64,000 bases of DNA from Tubiluchus corallicola (lineage: Eukaryota > Priapulida > Priapulimorpha > Priapulimorphida > Tubiluchidae). The translations under genes and the position numbers were made by a program. The notes under the pieces are model-generated. The model saw only the letters and a program-made list of their open reading frames with translations. It was not told where the DNA came from and made no database searches. Location of the stretch: positions 6,095 through 70,094 of the forward strand of contig JAQGDQ010000775.1 in assembly GCA_030141605.1 (NCBI GenBank). The letters are read 5' to 3'. Below, one piece after another: positions 53,391 to 64,000 of the stretch. How positions within the stretch are numbered: position 1 is the first letter of the stretch; each line of letters starts with the position of its first letter.

Positions 53391-54450
53391 TAATCTTTAT
53401 TAAGATTTGCAGGCTCTCTTCAACATGTACATTCCAAATTAAGTCATCTGAGATATGGACACCTATTAGTTTGACTATATCAACACTTTCACCTTTAATA
53501 GTAATATTTGTTTGGAAAAATTAAAATGCATTTCTCTAATTTTAGAGCTACAAAATTTCATATTGTTTAATTGGGCCCATTCCAGTGCTTGTGTTTTTGC
53601 AGTCTGCAATTTGGTGGGTTTACCAGATCCACAGATGTCAGGGAAAGATGTATCGTCAACATACTTGACATAATGTTACAAAATCATTTGACACAGCAAT
53701 AAATAACTTGGTAAAGCTCATAGTGCCTTTGGCGCACTACCATTTGGCAAAGTCTAACAAGAGAATTCCGCTTAAATGAGCCAATTTATCAGAGGTTTGA
53801 TATAAATGATGTAGCATTGGAACAAGAGGGTGATTTGTTTAGTTTCAGGTTAATGAGCCCAATAGGTTTTGCTTAACTTCAGGTCCGATGGTCACCCATA
53901 GCTTCCAGAACCTTACAAACCACTGGTGTTGAGGAAATTAGACCTAAATATTAAGTGATTTTGTTTGACTTAGGAATGGGTACTACTTCAACAGATTTGC
54001 AAAAATGTGGTACGAAGCCGGTTCGCACGCTACTTTTAAACATTGCGCAAACTGTTTTACATATAATGGCAGCTAAATCAGATAAATTGCAGTTTGGAAG
54101 TTCATCCGTCCCAACAGAATCGTGTGGGTTCAGCTTTAATGATTTGTGTTCAACTTCATCAACAGTAATAGTATTGTTATCTGGTACGATACGAGGTGCA
54201 TAATATTTACAATTACTTCCAATTAGCTAAAAATGCTGACATACCGAAACAAAAATCTGGTTCACATCGTCAGCTGACTTACCAAGATTATCTTCATATC
54301 CATTCAATGCTACATTTCCTGAACTGCTGCTGTAAGGTTTTAAATCAATAATTTGCTTAAAGTAAGTCCACCAGGATTATCACTATAAATCAGTAGCGTG
54401 ACCATGATTCAGCAAAAAACATCTTATGGACGTTCACACAATTTTGTCAT
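53391..54450 (-). pseudogene. LINE RT fragment, minus strand
   Basis: Reading the minus strand: an RT-start block near 53950-54200 (DNNTITVDEVEHKSLKLNP, VRTGFVPHFCKSVEVVPIPK), then after a deletion YVDDTSFPDICGSG near 53660 and ALEWAQLNNMKFCSSKIREM, with KLIGVHISDDLIWN in a shifted frame. CR1-like style. The middle of the RT is missing. Confidence 0.65.
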
Positions 54451-54789
54451 TGTTCGCCCAGACTAGTTATCATCAAATTTCCGTGATTATTTGTAATATT
54501 CAAGCAGCATATACTGGACAGCATGTGTTTATTGCGTATCACTTCAGCTTTATTTGAACAGTTTAATAAAAATAGCTACAGAATAAAATAGTGCGACAAC
54601 CCGGGTCTGAAAATTGGTGCACTGAAAATAATTATTATTATGAGTTCATTTCGTATAAAATGTACAGCTCACAGAGATAAAGATGTTAGTAAAACAGGTA
54701 ATACAATGTTTGTAAAGTGTCATATCTACAGACATTCAACTTTATAATAACCACACATTGTAGTTCCCTTGTAATTATATTACATTATA

Positions 54790-56350
54790 CAGTGTTGTAA
54801 GGAGCTATAATAGATATCTTAAAACATAATCTTTAAATGAGTTTTTAACCTTTAATTTTACATTTTCGTTTAGATCTACAGTACAACCATATTTAAATCT
54901 TAAATTTACTTGACTGTTATTTACATAATAGCATAGCTTTGGAATTCTCAATGTGCAAGAGTTTACAATTTTCCTCACAAAGTTTAATTTTCGACTATCT
55001 ATTAAATAATTCGCAGGCATTGTGCCACAAAAACACATTAATAATTTGATGCTTTCATTTTTTATAAAACCGAATATAAGCAGTGTTCCATTTTACCTTA
55101 ATGGCATTAACTTCATTATTTGATATACCCCCAATTTCGCATCCGTATAATAAAATGGGTAGACAATATGTATTGATCAGAGTTTTAGTACCATGTCATT
55201 ACGATAATGGCGCATACTTGAGAGAATATTATTCACGGAACCAATAAATTTCCTTTTTACCTTGAAACATCAATAGAAAAACTATCACTTGTCAAAATAT
55301 CGCAACCCAAATACTTTCCAGATCAGCTGTTTACCGCAAAAACAGATTACGCCCTCCCCAGTAAAGCTTTTACCAAAATAAAGAAGCCATGTTTTGTTAG
55401 GATTAAATGAGATACTCTGTTCTTTACCATATTTTCACAGATTTTAAGCATTTCACGTAAGTGTCTACATGACCCTGGCAACAAGGCAATGTCATCAGCA
55501 TACATGACAGTGCCTACAAAATTATCTGCCACATAACAACCGTAACGAGCTGAACGCAATTGACGTATAAGGTCGTCTGTATATACAGCATATAAAATCG
55601 GTGATAATACACCTCCTTACTTGACAAAATTGGGTACTATACTGATCTTGCCATTTGACACAGCCTGTAAGTTTACTATACCAATTCATTAATACGTTAA
55701 TAAATATTTTGGGAACCAGTTTATCTAGCAGTTTTATAAACAACCCTCCATGCAGTACTCTATTAAAAGCTTTGGAGGCATCTAGAAATGCGACATATAC
55801 AGGATTATTCCTTGTGGGGAAAAATTACAGTTTCTTTTATGGTATATATGGCATGACTGCAACTTGATTCAACTTTAAAACCGAATTGTAATTCGTCACT
55901 TTCTAAGCAATCACCGAATTTTCGTCAGTAAAACAGATTCAAATAATTTTGAGATAGTGGGAGATAGAGTCACTGCACTATAATTATTGAAATCTGTTAG
56001 GTCGCCATTGTTATCTTTAACAACAGGTACAATTATTCCTTTCCCAAAATCATTTGGCACATAACAGTGTATGTACATAAGATTAAACAGCATTGCTATG
56101 TACAGTGATAATACTCTAGGAGCGTGTATTAAATGTTCAGCATATATTTGATCATAGCCGCCCCTCAATGTTTCAATGTACTTATCAAAGCACCATTTAT
56201 CTGCGCCTTTACATTATAGAGTTGGCTTTTGCAGTTATTTGTTATTGCTAATGGATGTTCTCTAGAACGGCGCACATCACAAGATTTCCCAGAGAAGAAA
56301 TTGGTGCAAAACCGAAAATGCGTACGATTTTGTTTGAAAGTAATAGGCAC
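54790..56350 (-). pseudogene. LINE RT fragment, minus strand
   Basis: Blocks on the minus strand: YVPNDFGKGIIVPVVKDNNG with NNYSAVTLSPTISKLFE (55911-56168), then decayed RT core at 55522-55743, the catalytic VMYADDIALL at 55347-55559, and a C-terminal frame at 54805-55038. The order is correct and frames are interrupted several times. It lies just upstream of the sulfotransferase pseudogene, in opposite orientation. Confidence 0.7.
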
Positions 56351-56518
56351 ATGTCAAGTTAATGTCACCAACAATAATTTCACACTTTTGGTTAACAACT
56401 TTTTGTGAAAATTCAGGATTTTCCATACAGTTGACTTAATACTATAATGCTGCTCATATCACAAAGAGAATCTATTCAATCATAATTATCGTAGAAGAAG
56501 TTAAAGTCTGCTTACCAA

Positions 56519-57363
56519 ATGCAGTTCAACTTCACTCAAAGAGGTATTTTATCAGTTCAGGTTTTTGCACTTCGGCCGGCCAAAACTGCTTTAAAAAGGT
56601 GTTGCTTTTGTCTTCTTCGAAAAGTGATTTTTGGATTCGCAGCAGTTTGTTTACTAACATTATTAATCGCCTACAAAATAAATGTCTCAGTGAGAACAAG
56701 TTCATTACTTTCGGTGAAAATTCAAAGCTTTTCACATCTAATGCACGTTCAGGGGATTTTCGGCAATATTTGTCATCATACACAGACGACTACAAAGCTA
56801 ATTCACACACTGAGAGACTGGCGCTGATTGATAAAGTCTGCAAGAGAAAGAACATTTCTGCTGCAGTTGAGTCCAGTTTCAAATACATTATAGTTAATGA
56901 TAAGTACAAATTGCTGTATTGTCATATTCCAAAGATTGCTACAACTAGATGGTTGACAGCTTTGGAACAAAACCGAGAAATGAAAAGCATTCGTCCAATG
57001 GAAGCGCATCATAAACAAAACGAAAATCATCTTGGAAAATATTCTCAAGCAGAAAGAGAGTCCCGTTTGAGCAGTTATTTTAAGTTTCTCTTTGTGCGAC
57101 ATCCTTTGGATAGAATTGTCTCAGCGTTTTAAGATAAAGCTAATAAATCATCAAAAGTCTCTGATGCGCAAAGATACTTGAATGCAAGCAAGACTTATCG
57201 CAACAAAATCCAGTTTCAACAAGGACGAAGTGTTGACATGAAGAGATTCAATGAATTTATTTTGTTTTTGTTAGACAAATCTTCTCGTTCACCTAAAAAC
57301 CAAAGACATATAAATGAACATTGGGAACATTTCTTCACGCATCACGTTCTTTCACTTGCTTGA
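56519..57363 (+). pseudogene. Carbohydrate sulfotransferase pseudogene
   Basis: Resembles Golgi carbohydrate sulfotransferases of the HNK-1/chondroitin type (Sulfotransfer_2 family). One frame starting at ATG 56519 gives a basic tail and signal anchor (LLRKVIFGFAAVCLLTLLIA). The rest is in another frame: YIIVNDKYKLLYCHIPKIAT, the PAPS-binding loop; FLFVRHPLDRIVSAF, the 3'-phosphate motif; then a TAA at 57130-57132; then the same frame continues with DKANKSSK and HINEHWEHFF. So it has one frameshift between about 56700 and 56770 and one nonsense codon, and lacks the C-terminal quarter. No introns are visible, so it may be a retrocopy. It is unrelated in family to the WSC sulfotransferase. Confidence 0.75.
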
Positions 57364-57529
57364 TAGTGACTTTCGGAATTATTGAATTTACAACTAACGA
57401 GAGCGCATGCAGAATTTCTGGAGACTGTAGCGTTTCCTTGACTTTTGAGTTCATTTCTAAGTTATTAATTTCATTGACAATTTGTTCATCATCTATAATA
57501 GGCTTGTCTTCTTCAGCAGACGACATCAT
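57335..57529 (-). CDS. Candidate first coding exon, unknown gene
   Basis: A 64-codon minus frame starts at ATG 57529, 8 bp after a possible acceptor (CATACTAG), and has gene-like, acidic composition: MMSSAEEDKPIIDDEQIVNE, then NSKVKETLQSPEILHAL. A possible donor (GTGAAAG) lies near its end, or it stops at 57335. It starts exactly where the sulfotransferase pseudogene ends. No family recognised. It could be linked to the donor at about 58384 as exon 2 of a minus-strand gene; this is inference. Confidence 0.35.
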   Translation of the reverse strand: MMSSAEEDKPIIDDEQIVNEINNLEMNSKVKETLQSPEILHALSLVVNSIIPKVTIKQVKERDA

Positions 57530-57539
57530 TCAGACTAGT

Positions 57540-58380
57540 ATGCGTTATTCCTTGTATTAAATCACTTATTCCAGCAACATCATAGACATAGTTAATCATA
57601 GAATATCATTTTAGCGATTACTTCTAGTTGCCATAATAAAACCCAGAAACGTTTAGTGCATATTTCCTGCACATTTAAATTTACTGTATTTTACTGTACG
57701 ATATAGTATACAGTTTGAGTTTAGAGAACAGCCTGAAACACGTGCGTTCGTCTCGGTTGCTGAACCCCTGAGCTAGCAAAGTTACTCATGATAATTTAAT
57801 TTAAGATATATTAATTTTCTAAGGTTGTAACAGTTACCATTAGTATATAATTAAGCATTCAAAATTAGAAAAAAACATAAACATTATCGCTCTATGTCCT
57901 TTGGACCCTTTGCATACTATGACATCAGACAAGATAAGCAGGCATTGTTGTTGCCACCATGCTGATTTCTAAAAATTCATTTTATTTTGTTAGTCAACTC
58001 ACCTTTGGAGCTGTCTACACTATTAAAATTGTTGTTGAAACTGACGATAATGCAATTTGCCACGTGGGTTTGTTTACACATTGAATAACATCATTTTACC
58101 CATGATCCTGTGCGCGGCACGCGAAGAACGCAAAGTGAAGTCCACCCTCAAACCTAGTAATTATAGGCCTACAGAATGTGTAAACATACTTAATCATCAA
58201 TGTCCACAGAAAAGTCTGCCCATACCATAGATGTTTTAAAAAGGTTTAAAACTACTTTAAAGTAAAAGCCCAACCTGACCAACGATTTTTAGCAAAACGT
58301 TTAAAGAACACGTGTCAAAATGACGTTCCATTTGCTTCTGTAAAATAATTAAGTAATTATATAAATAATTTTGGAATTTT
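57540..58380. other. Gene-free interval, possible intron
   Basis: No coding sequence or repeat recognised. If the exon candidates on both sides are joined, this is their intron. Confidence 0.3.
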
Positions 58381-58384
58381 ACTT

Positions 58385-58740
58385 ACATTGCTGTAAACAT
58401 GAAATTTTGTGGTCAGGCGACCATTCACTGATGACGTCAAGGCAGGAAACTGTAAAGCCTCGTTTAACACGCAGGAAAGCGTTGCCAGCCGTTTATTGTC
58501 CACTTCCGAGTCTGGAACTCGGCGGGGGGGGGGGGTTGCACACGTAAAACCCACAAAAAAGTTGTACAATGCAAGAACAACTTCTGTATTACCAACAGTT
58601 CGACAGACAGAACGCGACAACTCGTCAGACAAATTACAAGTCAGCACAACAGCTACTGTATCATTTGCATATTCAATACAGGCACAGGCATCCCATAATG
58701 CTTTTCTGACAATCTTGCCGTGACGTCATTCGCAAACGCA
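58385..58740 (-). promoter_or_regulatory. Candidate promoter and untranslated first exon
   Basis: CRE-type palindromes TGACGTCA at about 58720-58727 and GATGACGTCAAG at about 58431-58442 flank a stretch that ends in a good donor, CAGCAAT|GTAAGT (intron from about 58384, minus strand). A C/G homopolymer lies at 58523-58534. This is relatively G+C-rich for the window. Direction is inferred from the donor only. Confidence 0.35.
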
Positions 58741-58744
58741 GCCG

Positions 58745-59400
58745 AATTTCGGCGAGTGCAGATACAGTACTGCAAATGTTCAAATTGATGAGATTTAAGG
58801 CCTCATTAATAATAATTACTGAATCCGCGCATAAAAACTGGGTATGTGATTTAATTATTTCTCTTCTGCGTATGTTTGTTGGTTTTCATAATTACAAAAA
58901 TGAGTCGGCCTTTATTTTAACGTTTTAATAACTACTCAAATAATCACTTCACAAAGAACAGTATCGCGTTGATGTGGAAAAGAAGTATTTTTTCCGTTAC
59001 TAAGGACGCAAAGCGATAATTTCCGAAGAGTCGCGCCTAGTTCAGTGTGCGCCAAAGAATGCGCGGTATCAACGGGTCAAAAGCCAATGTAATGGAAGGA
59101 AATCGTACTTTAGTTGAAAATGTTGTCATGTATTTGACAAAATGATTCGCTTCCAAAACTTGTTACTTGAGGATCGGACACATAGACGCCATCAGGGGTT
59201 TATATTAAATGCAAGCACAAATATTCAGAAGTGATCGAAATTTTGTTTCAGATATAATAATTATTATTTTATACGTTTTGGAATAACACCATCTGCAACT
59301 CAATACTGATTTCCAAGGTGGTCAAAGGTATTATTACCCGCATGTTACTTCGAAGTGCTTGCTGGCAGAGCCAGCCGTACCATTTTTCAACTCTTATGTT
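58745..59400. other. Gene-free interval
   Basis: Nothing recognised apart from the start of a tRNA-derived repeat near its end. Confidence 0.4.
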
Positions 59401-59406
59401 TAACTT

Positions 59407-59472
59407 GGTGGAGAGTTGAACCTGCAACCTTCCAGGTGATAAGTGAGCATGCTACCATTGAGCTACGCCACC
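59407..59472 (-). repeat. tRNA-derived repeat (SINE-like head)
   Basis: On the minus strand: GGTGGCG, A box TAGCTCAATGGTAGCATG, a 20-nt anticodon region, B box GGTTCAACTC, and closing CTCCACC. The 7-bp acceptor stem pairs at six of seven positions. The D stem and anticodon loop are irregular, so I read it as a tRNA pseudogene or SINE head, not a functional tRNA. Confidence 0.6.
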
Positions 59473-59546
59473 CGGTATGATGTACTTTAGTAGATTCCAA
59501 ATCAAATTTTGGCAAATTTAAATGCTTTATTTTTGCATCCCGTGGG

Positions 59547-59547
<1 letters not shown>

Positions 59548-59643
<96 letters not shown>
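59548..59643 (+). repeat. (AAT)n microsatellite
   Basis: About 95 bp of AAT units, between the tRNA-derived repeat and element M. Confidence 0.95.
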
Positions 59644-59644
<1 letters not shown>

Positions 59645-59716
59645 TAGCAAAGGCCCCGCAAAAAATTTTGCGTATGAGTACACTTACGAACATCCTACAT
59701 AGTCCTCACTTATAAC

Positions 59717-60250
59717 CAGGCTGCGTAAGATTATGGATATCCATAAAATAAGACCAAAAATCCATAAAATAAAATTTGAAAAATTCATAAAATAAGAAAT
59801 GCATAAAATCAAAAAATATTTTTTTTTGTGATTTTTTGTACAAAGTAACGAGTTGTAAGCATTGGCGATACTGAAAACGAATGTTAGAAGCAGAGAAAGA
59901 GAAAGAAAACAAACCAACAAAAGCGCATTTCCGGATTTGCTATTTTACATTGTTTTTTCTCATTGTCTTTTTGTTATCAAGATGGCGAAGTTTCAACCAA
60001 AGCATGAGCTGGAGTTCTTTCTGAAACTGGCAAAGTTTCAACCAAAGCATGAGCTGGAGTTCGGTCTGAAACTAAGTCCTGCGTGTTTAAAAACACGTTT
60101 CAAGCACTCCTGTTTTACTTTTTAATTGATTTCCCCCTGGGCATCACGTTCCAGACATAGTCTATTGATATCCATAAAATAAAATTTCAAAAATCCATAA
60201 AATAAGCTATTTTATTTATTTTATACATATCCATAATCTTATGCATCCTG
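59717..60250. mobile_element. hAT-like non-autonomous element, 534 bp
   Basis: Terminal inverted repeats CAGGCTGCGTAAGATTATGG (left) and, reversed, CAGGATGCATAAGATTATGG (right) with two mismatches, extending to about 22 bp. Flanked by perfect 8-bp duplications CTTATAAC (59709-59716 and 60251-60258), the length typical of hAT elements. The inside has many CCATAAAATAA motifs near both ends, so these form a subterminal array, and a tandem 45-bp repeat at 59985-60075. No transposase. Confidence 0.9.
59985..60075 (+). repeat. Tandem duplication, 45-bp unit, inside the hAT-like element
   Basis: Two copies of AAGTTTCAACCAAAGCATGA followed by GCTGGAGTTC, differing by a few bases. It keeps an open frame (59862-60125), but nothing supports coding. 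Confidence 0.85.
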
Positions 60251-61119
60251 CTTATAACGCAAAGTCAGCAGCAGCAGCTTTTACTGAATTAAAGTTATAA
60301 ACAGAGTATAATGGATGACGTCAGAACAATGGCTTTGCGTCAGCAGTTTTCTAAGCGAAAACTGCCGAAAATAGAACATGTAATTAACTCGTCAGTACTC
60401 CTTTTGGTGGAAGTTTCTTAAAATAGAGCCCACTCCATCGCGTAGCCCTGTTCTTCCTCTTTCGGAAGAGCTATATATCTCCTTCCAAGAGTCCCACCAC
60501 GCGCTGCTAGAGCATTTTATCCAGATGCTGTTTGACCAGGTTTTCGAAAAAATCGCGAGTTGGGTCCGGGAAAACGCCCGTTGCGGGACGCCATGGCCCT
60601 TTCGCGAATTCTAAATATGCCTATGACACCCACCGCCGAACGGGCTATCTATCCATATCTCAGGCGTATAACTTTTGCAAAAAACGGCCGAAAAATGACC
60701 AAAAGGTTTCCCCCCCCCTGTTCGTCCCGCATTCAAGAAATTCAAAAAATATTCAAAAAATAAACCCCCAATGGCACGACAATGGGTCGAGACCTTTCGT
60801 TTGATGTACAGATCGCCGCAAATGGCGCCGTCGTCGAAGCTGTAGCCTGGAATCTTATATATATATATACATATACATACCAGTAGAATTAATATATAGA
60901 CTAGCAAAGGCCCCGCAAAAAAATTATTCTGAAAAGATAAGATATCTTCGTTTAAGCTTAAAAATTAACAAAAACGACCCTTGTACGTCTGTACGATTTT
61001 CAAATAACATAAAACGGAAGAGTCCAGGTAATATACCTTTCTGTTAATTTACAGTTCGCTTACCTTTAGAAAAGGCATTATAATGTCAGATTAGAGTAAT
61101 AACGTCTTGACAGTCATCA

Positions 61120-61620
61120 CAAAAGTAAATAATTCTAAACTCTTGTTAGCTTTTCCCCCAGGTGAATTCGAGCAAGTTTTTTGTTATTGCAAAAATTAGC
61201 TTTGCGGAACACTCACCCACCTGAGCCTTATTTGCGAAAGTAATGACAATCATCACAAAGGTAAACAGTTCTTTGGGCGGATTAGCTTTTCCCACGCTAT
61301 GAGCGCTCGCAAATCTTTTGTCCTTTAGAAAATTAGGTATGCGGAATATTCACCCAGCAAGAAAAAACAAGCCCTCTCGGACGCTAAGCTATGCAGGTAT
61401 TAGCTCTTCATAATATAATATTGTCTTCATGATAGAGACTAATATATATATATATATATATATTTATTTATTTATATATATTATAGCGGTAAGACGCATT
61501 AAAATGGAATTGGCACATTGCGTACTCCTAGCTAATAAAATTTAAAATCGCAAAACGAACAAGTTTGTCAAAATTTTCAGCAATTTTTATTCGTAAAAGA
61601 AAATCTTCGGGTAAAAAAGG
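61120..61620 (-). repeat. Composite repeat C, partial minus copy
   Basis: Contains TAGCTTTTCCCACGC, TTTTGTCCTTTAGAAAATTA, ATAGCGGTAAGACGCATTAA and CGCAAAACGAACAAGTTTGT in the order seen in the other minus copies, with an (AT)n tract at 61440-61480. Confidence 0.65.
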
Positions 61621-61929
61621 TCCCTTAACCAATTATCATTTTAGCTGGTGGTGATTTGACCTACAGGCACTCAGCCAAGGGGTTAGTAAAATATGAACAC
61701 AACAAAATTTTCATAACAAGATTTTTGATATGATATAAAATCACATAATACATAAAACATCTTCTCTACAATGGTCTGCCACTTATCGAAGTGTAATGAA
61801 CCTTGTAAAATTATTTCAAATCCAAATGCCTGACTGGAGATGACCTTGTTTTCCTGTATCTTATTTTGATATTGTATCATAGTTTTTAAAAGTGACCATA
61901 TTTTAGCATAAAGTTATTGTGTTGTCATT

Positions 61930-61950
61930 TCGTATACAGTAATGAATGCA

Positions 61951-61996
<46 letters not shown>

Positions 61997-62700
61997 TTAT
62001 AGCGGTAAGACACATAAAATTTAGAATCGCAAAACGAACAAGTTTGTCAAAATTTTCAGCAATTTTTATTCCTAAAAGATCTTCAGGTAAAATAGAAATG
62101 GCCTATGTGAACTTGACGTTCAAATAATACAGGGAAGAGTCACCGTAAAGCAGTTTTTGTCTGTTCCCAGGGTCGCATACCTTTCACTTCCCAGGCGTTA
62201 AAAGATAACAAAAACGATGGATTAGTATCACAGCCTCCGGAGCTTATTTTCGAAAGAAAAGACAGTCATCCCAAAGGTAAACAGTTCTAAGCTCTTCCAT
62301 GGGGGTGAGTGCTCGCAAAGCTTTTGTCATTTATAAAATTAGCTTTGCCAAACATTTACTCTCCTAGAACACAATAAGCGCTCTGTGCATCTAATTGCTC
62401 TTCCCAGGGGGTGAGTGCTCTCCTACTTTCTTTTCTTTGGAAAATTTCCATTGAAAAATGTTTACTCAGTAGAAAAATGCGCTCTCGTCCACTAATACCT
62501 TCGACAATTATTTGCTCTTCCCAAAGGCAGTGTGTTCTCAAACTTTCTCTCCTTTGCAAAATATTTGCTCGGCCAGGAACAGAAAATAGGCGCTCTCTAC
62601 CGGTAATAGCTTGGAGGATAAGTGCATTTTTCAAGTTATAGAATCCAAACAGTGAGAGCAATCTTTGTCTTCATCCTTAAATGTCATTAGCCTAACAATG
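61930..62700 (-). repeat. Composite repeat C, minus copy 2
   Basis: Starts with (ATT)n at 61948-61995, then ATAGCGGTAAGACACATAAA, AGCAGTTTTTGTCTGTTCCC, and internal TCTTCCCAGGGGGTGAGTGC units. It continues into sequence shared with 20.0-21.4 kb. Confidence 0.8.
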
Positions 62701-64000
62701 TATTCAAGGACACTGAACTCTCGCTCCCCTCCCCCCTCTCTCTCTCTCTATTATTAAAAACTGGTAATTAAGGTTTTCCGCGAGTATGCCAAACAACAGA
62801 TCAGTAACTGAAATTGGTCAGACATCAACGTTTAGTGGATAAATAAGCAGGTTTTTGCGTCGAGGTAAGAAGAAAGACGAAAGAGCGCGACGCATTTGAC
62901 TGCTTTGCGCTTAAATAACGCTAATGCGTACGTTAAATGTCGAATTTTCGTCCAGATGAGAAAACCAGGTTAATGGTTTGAATTAGTAGTAATTGGTATG
63001 AATTGTTCAGTTTTCATATAATAAACTCCACTCCTGGTGATACAGATGTTGGCAAATTTTGAAATGTAATTTAAACAAAACAAAAGCTATTGATTTTGTA
63101 AATGGTCAAAATTCCAACTTGCCAAAATTACACTTTTTTGTAATAAAGAGATAAATTATGTTAATAACAAGAAAGTGCTTGGAAATACTATTGATAAAGG
63201 TATGAATTTTAATAGCCATACTTCTACAGCCAGACAAAGTGCTTGAAAAAATCGGTTACGACGAGGGTAGGGTACAGTCCCAGGAAATGTGATATTGAAT
63301 GTAAGTAAAGAATTGCTTGACCAGGAGAAAAACTTTCGTAAAATATTTAAAAGGCTTAATATGAGATAATATGAGAAATGGCAGTCTCGCTGAATATATT
63401 AATCTACTTTGTACCAGACAAGAATGTGACAAATTCCAAAGTTCTTAGTGGAGGTGTAGAATTCAACACAGGAAATAGATGACGTAGTCACAGTTATTAC
63501 AACCCCAGAACTAAAGATACTAAGTTTACCATAAAAATTAACCAAAGATGCGAAGAAACCAAACCAATAAACTTGCTATTGAAAAGAGGAACGCTATCTT
63601 TTTATGCAACTTTAGGGAAGCATCCACCAAAGAATGCGCTTGTCATAGTGGGGAAGCACATACTTCTCACTATTTACTCTTAGTTGGCTTTTAGTAGACT
63701 AAGAAGTCAGAAAAAATCTTATCAAAGTTCTATACTACCGGAAATAAAGAGAGATTTGCAGTAAAAGAAATGCATTAGTTTGTGGTAATTTTATACGTGG
63801 TGTAAATGACATTGTTGTTGTTTTCATGTAGATTTTATTTCTTTGAATTACCTGATCGTATCGATTGTGTGAAAAACAGTAAGATAAGCTTCCACATTCT
63901 ATTATAAATAAAGAATAGCAGTTGATTTAACAAAAATATTTGCAAAAACTTTTGAATCTGGTTGCTGTTAGCTATTATTTACAGTGTTCGCAGGTAGAAA
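62701..64000 (+). repeat. Duplicated segment with LINE 3' end, runs off the window
   Basis: Matches 20030-21450 in the same orientation: AAAAACTGGTAATTAA, GCCAAACAACAGATCAGTAA, CGAAAGAGCGCGACGCATTT, and the LINE blocks GCTTGACCAGGAGAAAAAC and GAACGC(C/T)ATCTTTTTATGCA. Two internal deletions near 63258 and 63303 shorten it relative to the other copy. The LINE 3' end lies beyond the window. Confidence 0.85.

Larger units (their letters stand above)
59647..60850 (+). mobile_element. Element M, copy interrupted by a hAT-like insertion
   Basis: Starts AGCAAAGGCCCCGCAAAAAA and resumes after the insertion with ACGCAAAGTCAGCAGCAGC, AGAGTATAATGGATGACGTC, CGAAAAAATCGCGAGTTGGG and ends CTGTAGCCTGGAATC plus (AT)n. 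About 50 bp later another ACTAGCAAAGGCCCCGCAAAA begins at about 60899, so a second copy or a tandem arrangement follows. Confidence 0.85.

Noticed and set aside
58409-58723. A 104-codon plus-strand frame
   Set aside because: Has gene-like length but no recognised domain, spans a G homopolymer, and competes with a minus-strand reading that has a good splice donor. Not called.

Overview
This window is A+T-rich, intron-bearing nuclear DNA from an animal, most likely a marine invertebrate such as a sponge or cnidarian. The basis is GT-AG introns, a WSC-domain sulfotransferase gene, vertebrate-type (TTAGGG)n tracts, many non-LTR retrotransposons, Polinton-type elements, piggyBac and BEL fragments, tRNA-derived repeats and long microsatellites. 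I cannot name the species. There are no rRNA genes, confident functional tRNAs, CRISPR arrays or bacterial operons.

The best host gene is a six-exon WSC-domain sulfotransferase on the minus strand (46849 down to 28601). The six exons were found by motif and splice signal; all five junction phases agree and they sum to exactly 412 codons. A second, unrelated sulfotransferase (carbohydrate sulfotransferase type) at 56.5-57.4 kb is a pseudogene. A possible promoter plus first exons of an unidentified minus-strand gene lie at 57.3-58.7 kb.

The rest is mobile DNA. 0-3.5 kb: LINE fragments and a SAP-domain ORF. 3.6-12.4 kb: copies of a composite repeat, a minisatellite, a 275-bp tandem duplication with tRNA-like boxes, and a Polinton integrase remnant. 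14-18 kb: a mid-repetitive element followed by a nearly intact non-LTR retrotransposon. 19-21.8 kb: a composite repeat plus LINE 3' end that recurs at 61.9-64 kb as a diverged duplication. 22.1-24.4 kb: a rearranged Polinton-like fragment. 24.5-28.2 kb: LINE pieces, one with an inverted 5' part and a long (TTGA)n tail. 37.7-40.1, 47.3-50.4 and 51.2-56.4 kb: further decayed LINEs and one BEL fragment. 59.4-60.9 kb: a tRNA-derived repeat and a mid-repetitive element interrupted by a 534-bp hAT-like element.

The most interesting object is a compact Polinton/adintovirus-like element at 32775-36783 (4,009 bp) inside a large intron of the WSC gene. It has inverted terminal repeats starting AGTAGAGGAG, a decayed 6-bp target duplication and a paralogous unoccupied site at about 10.04 kb. 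It carries a divergent spliced gene facing a packaging ATPase, a pX-like basic protein, two small ORFs and an adenain-like cysteine protease. It has no polymerase, integrase or major capsid gene. The 22-24 kb fragment keeps the same divergent gene pair and intron, so the arrangement predates both copies. All assignments are from reading the sequence; no database search was run.
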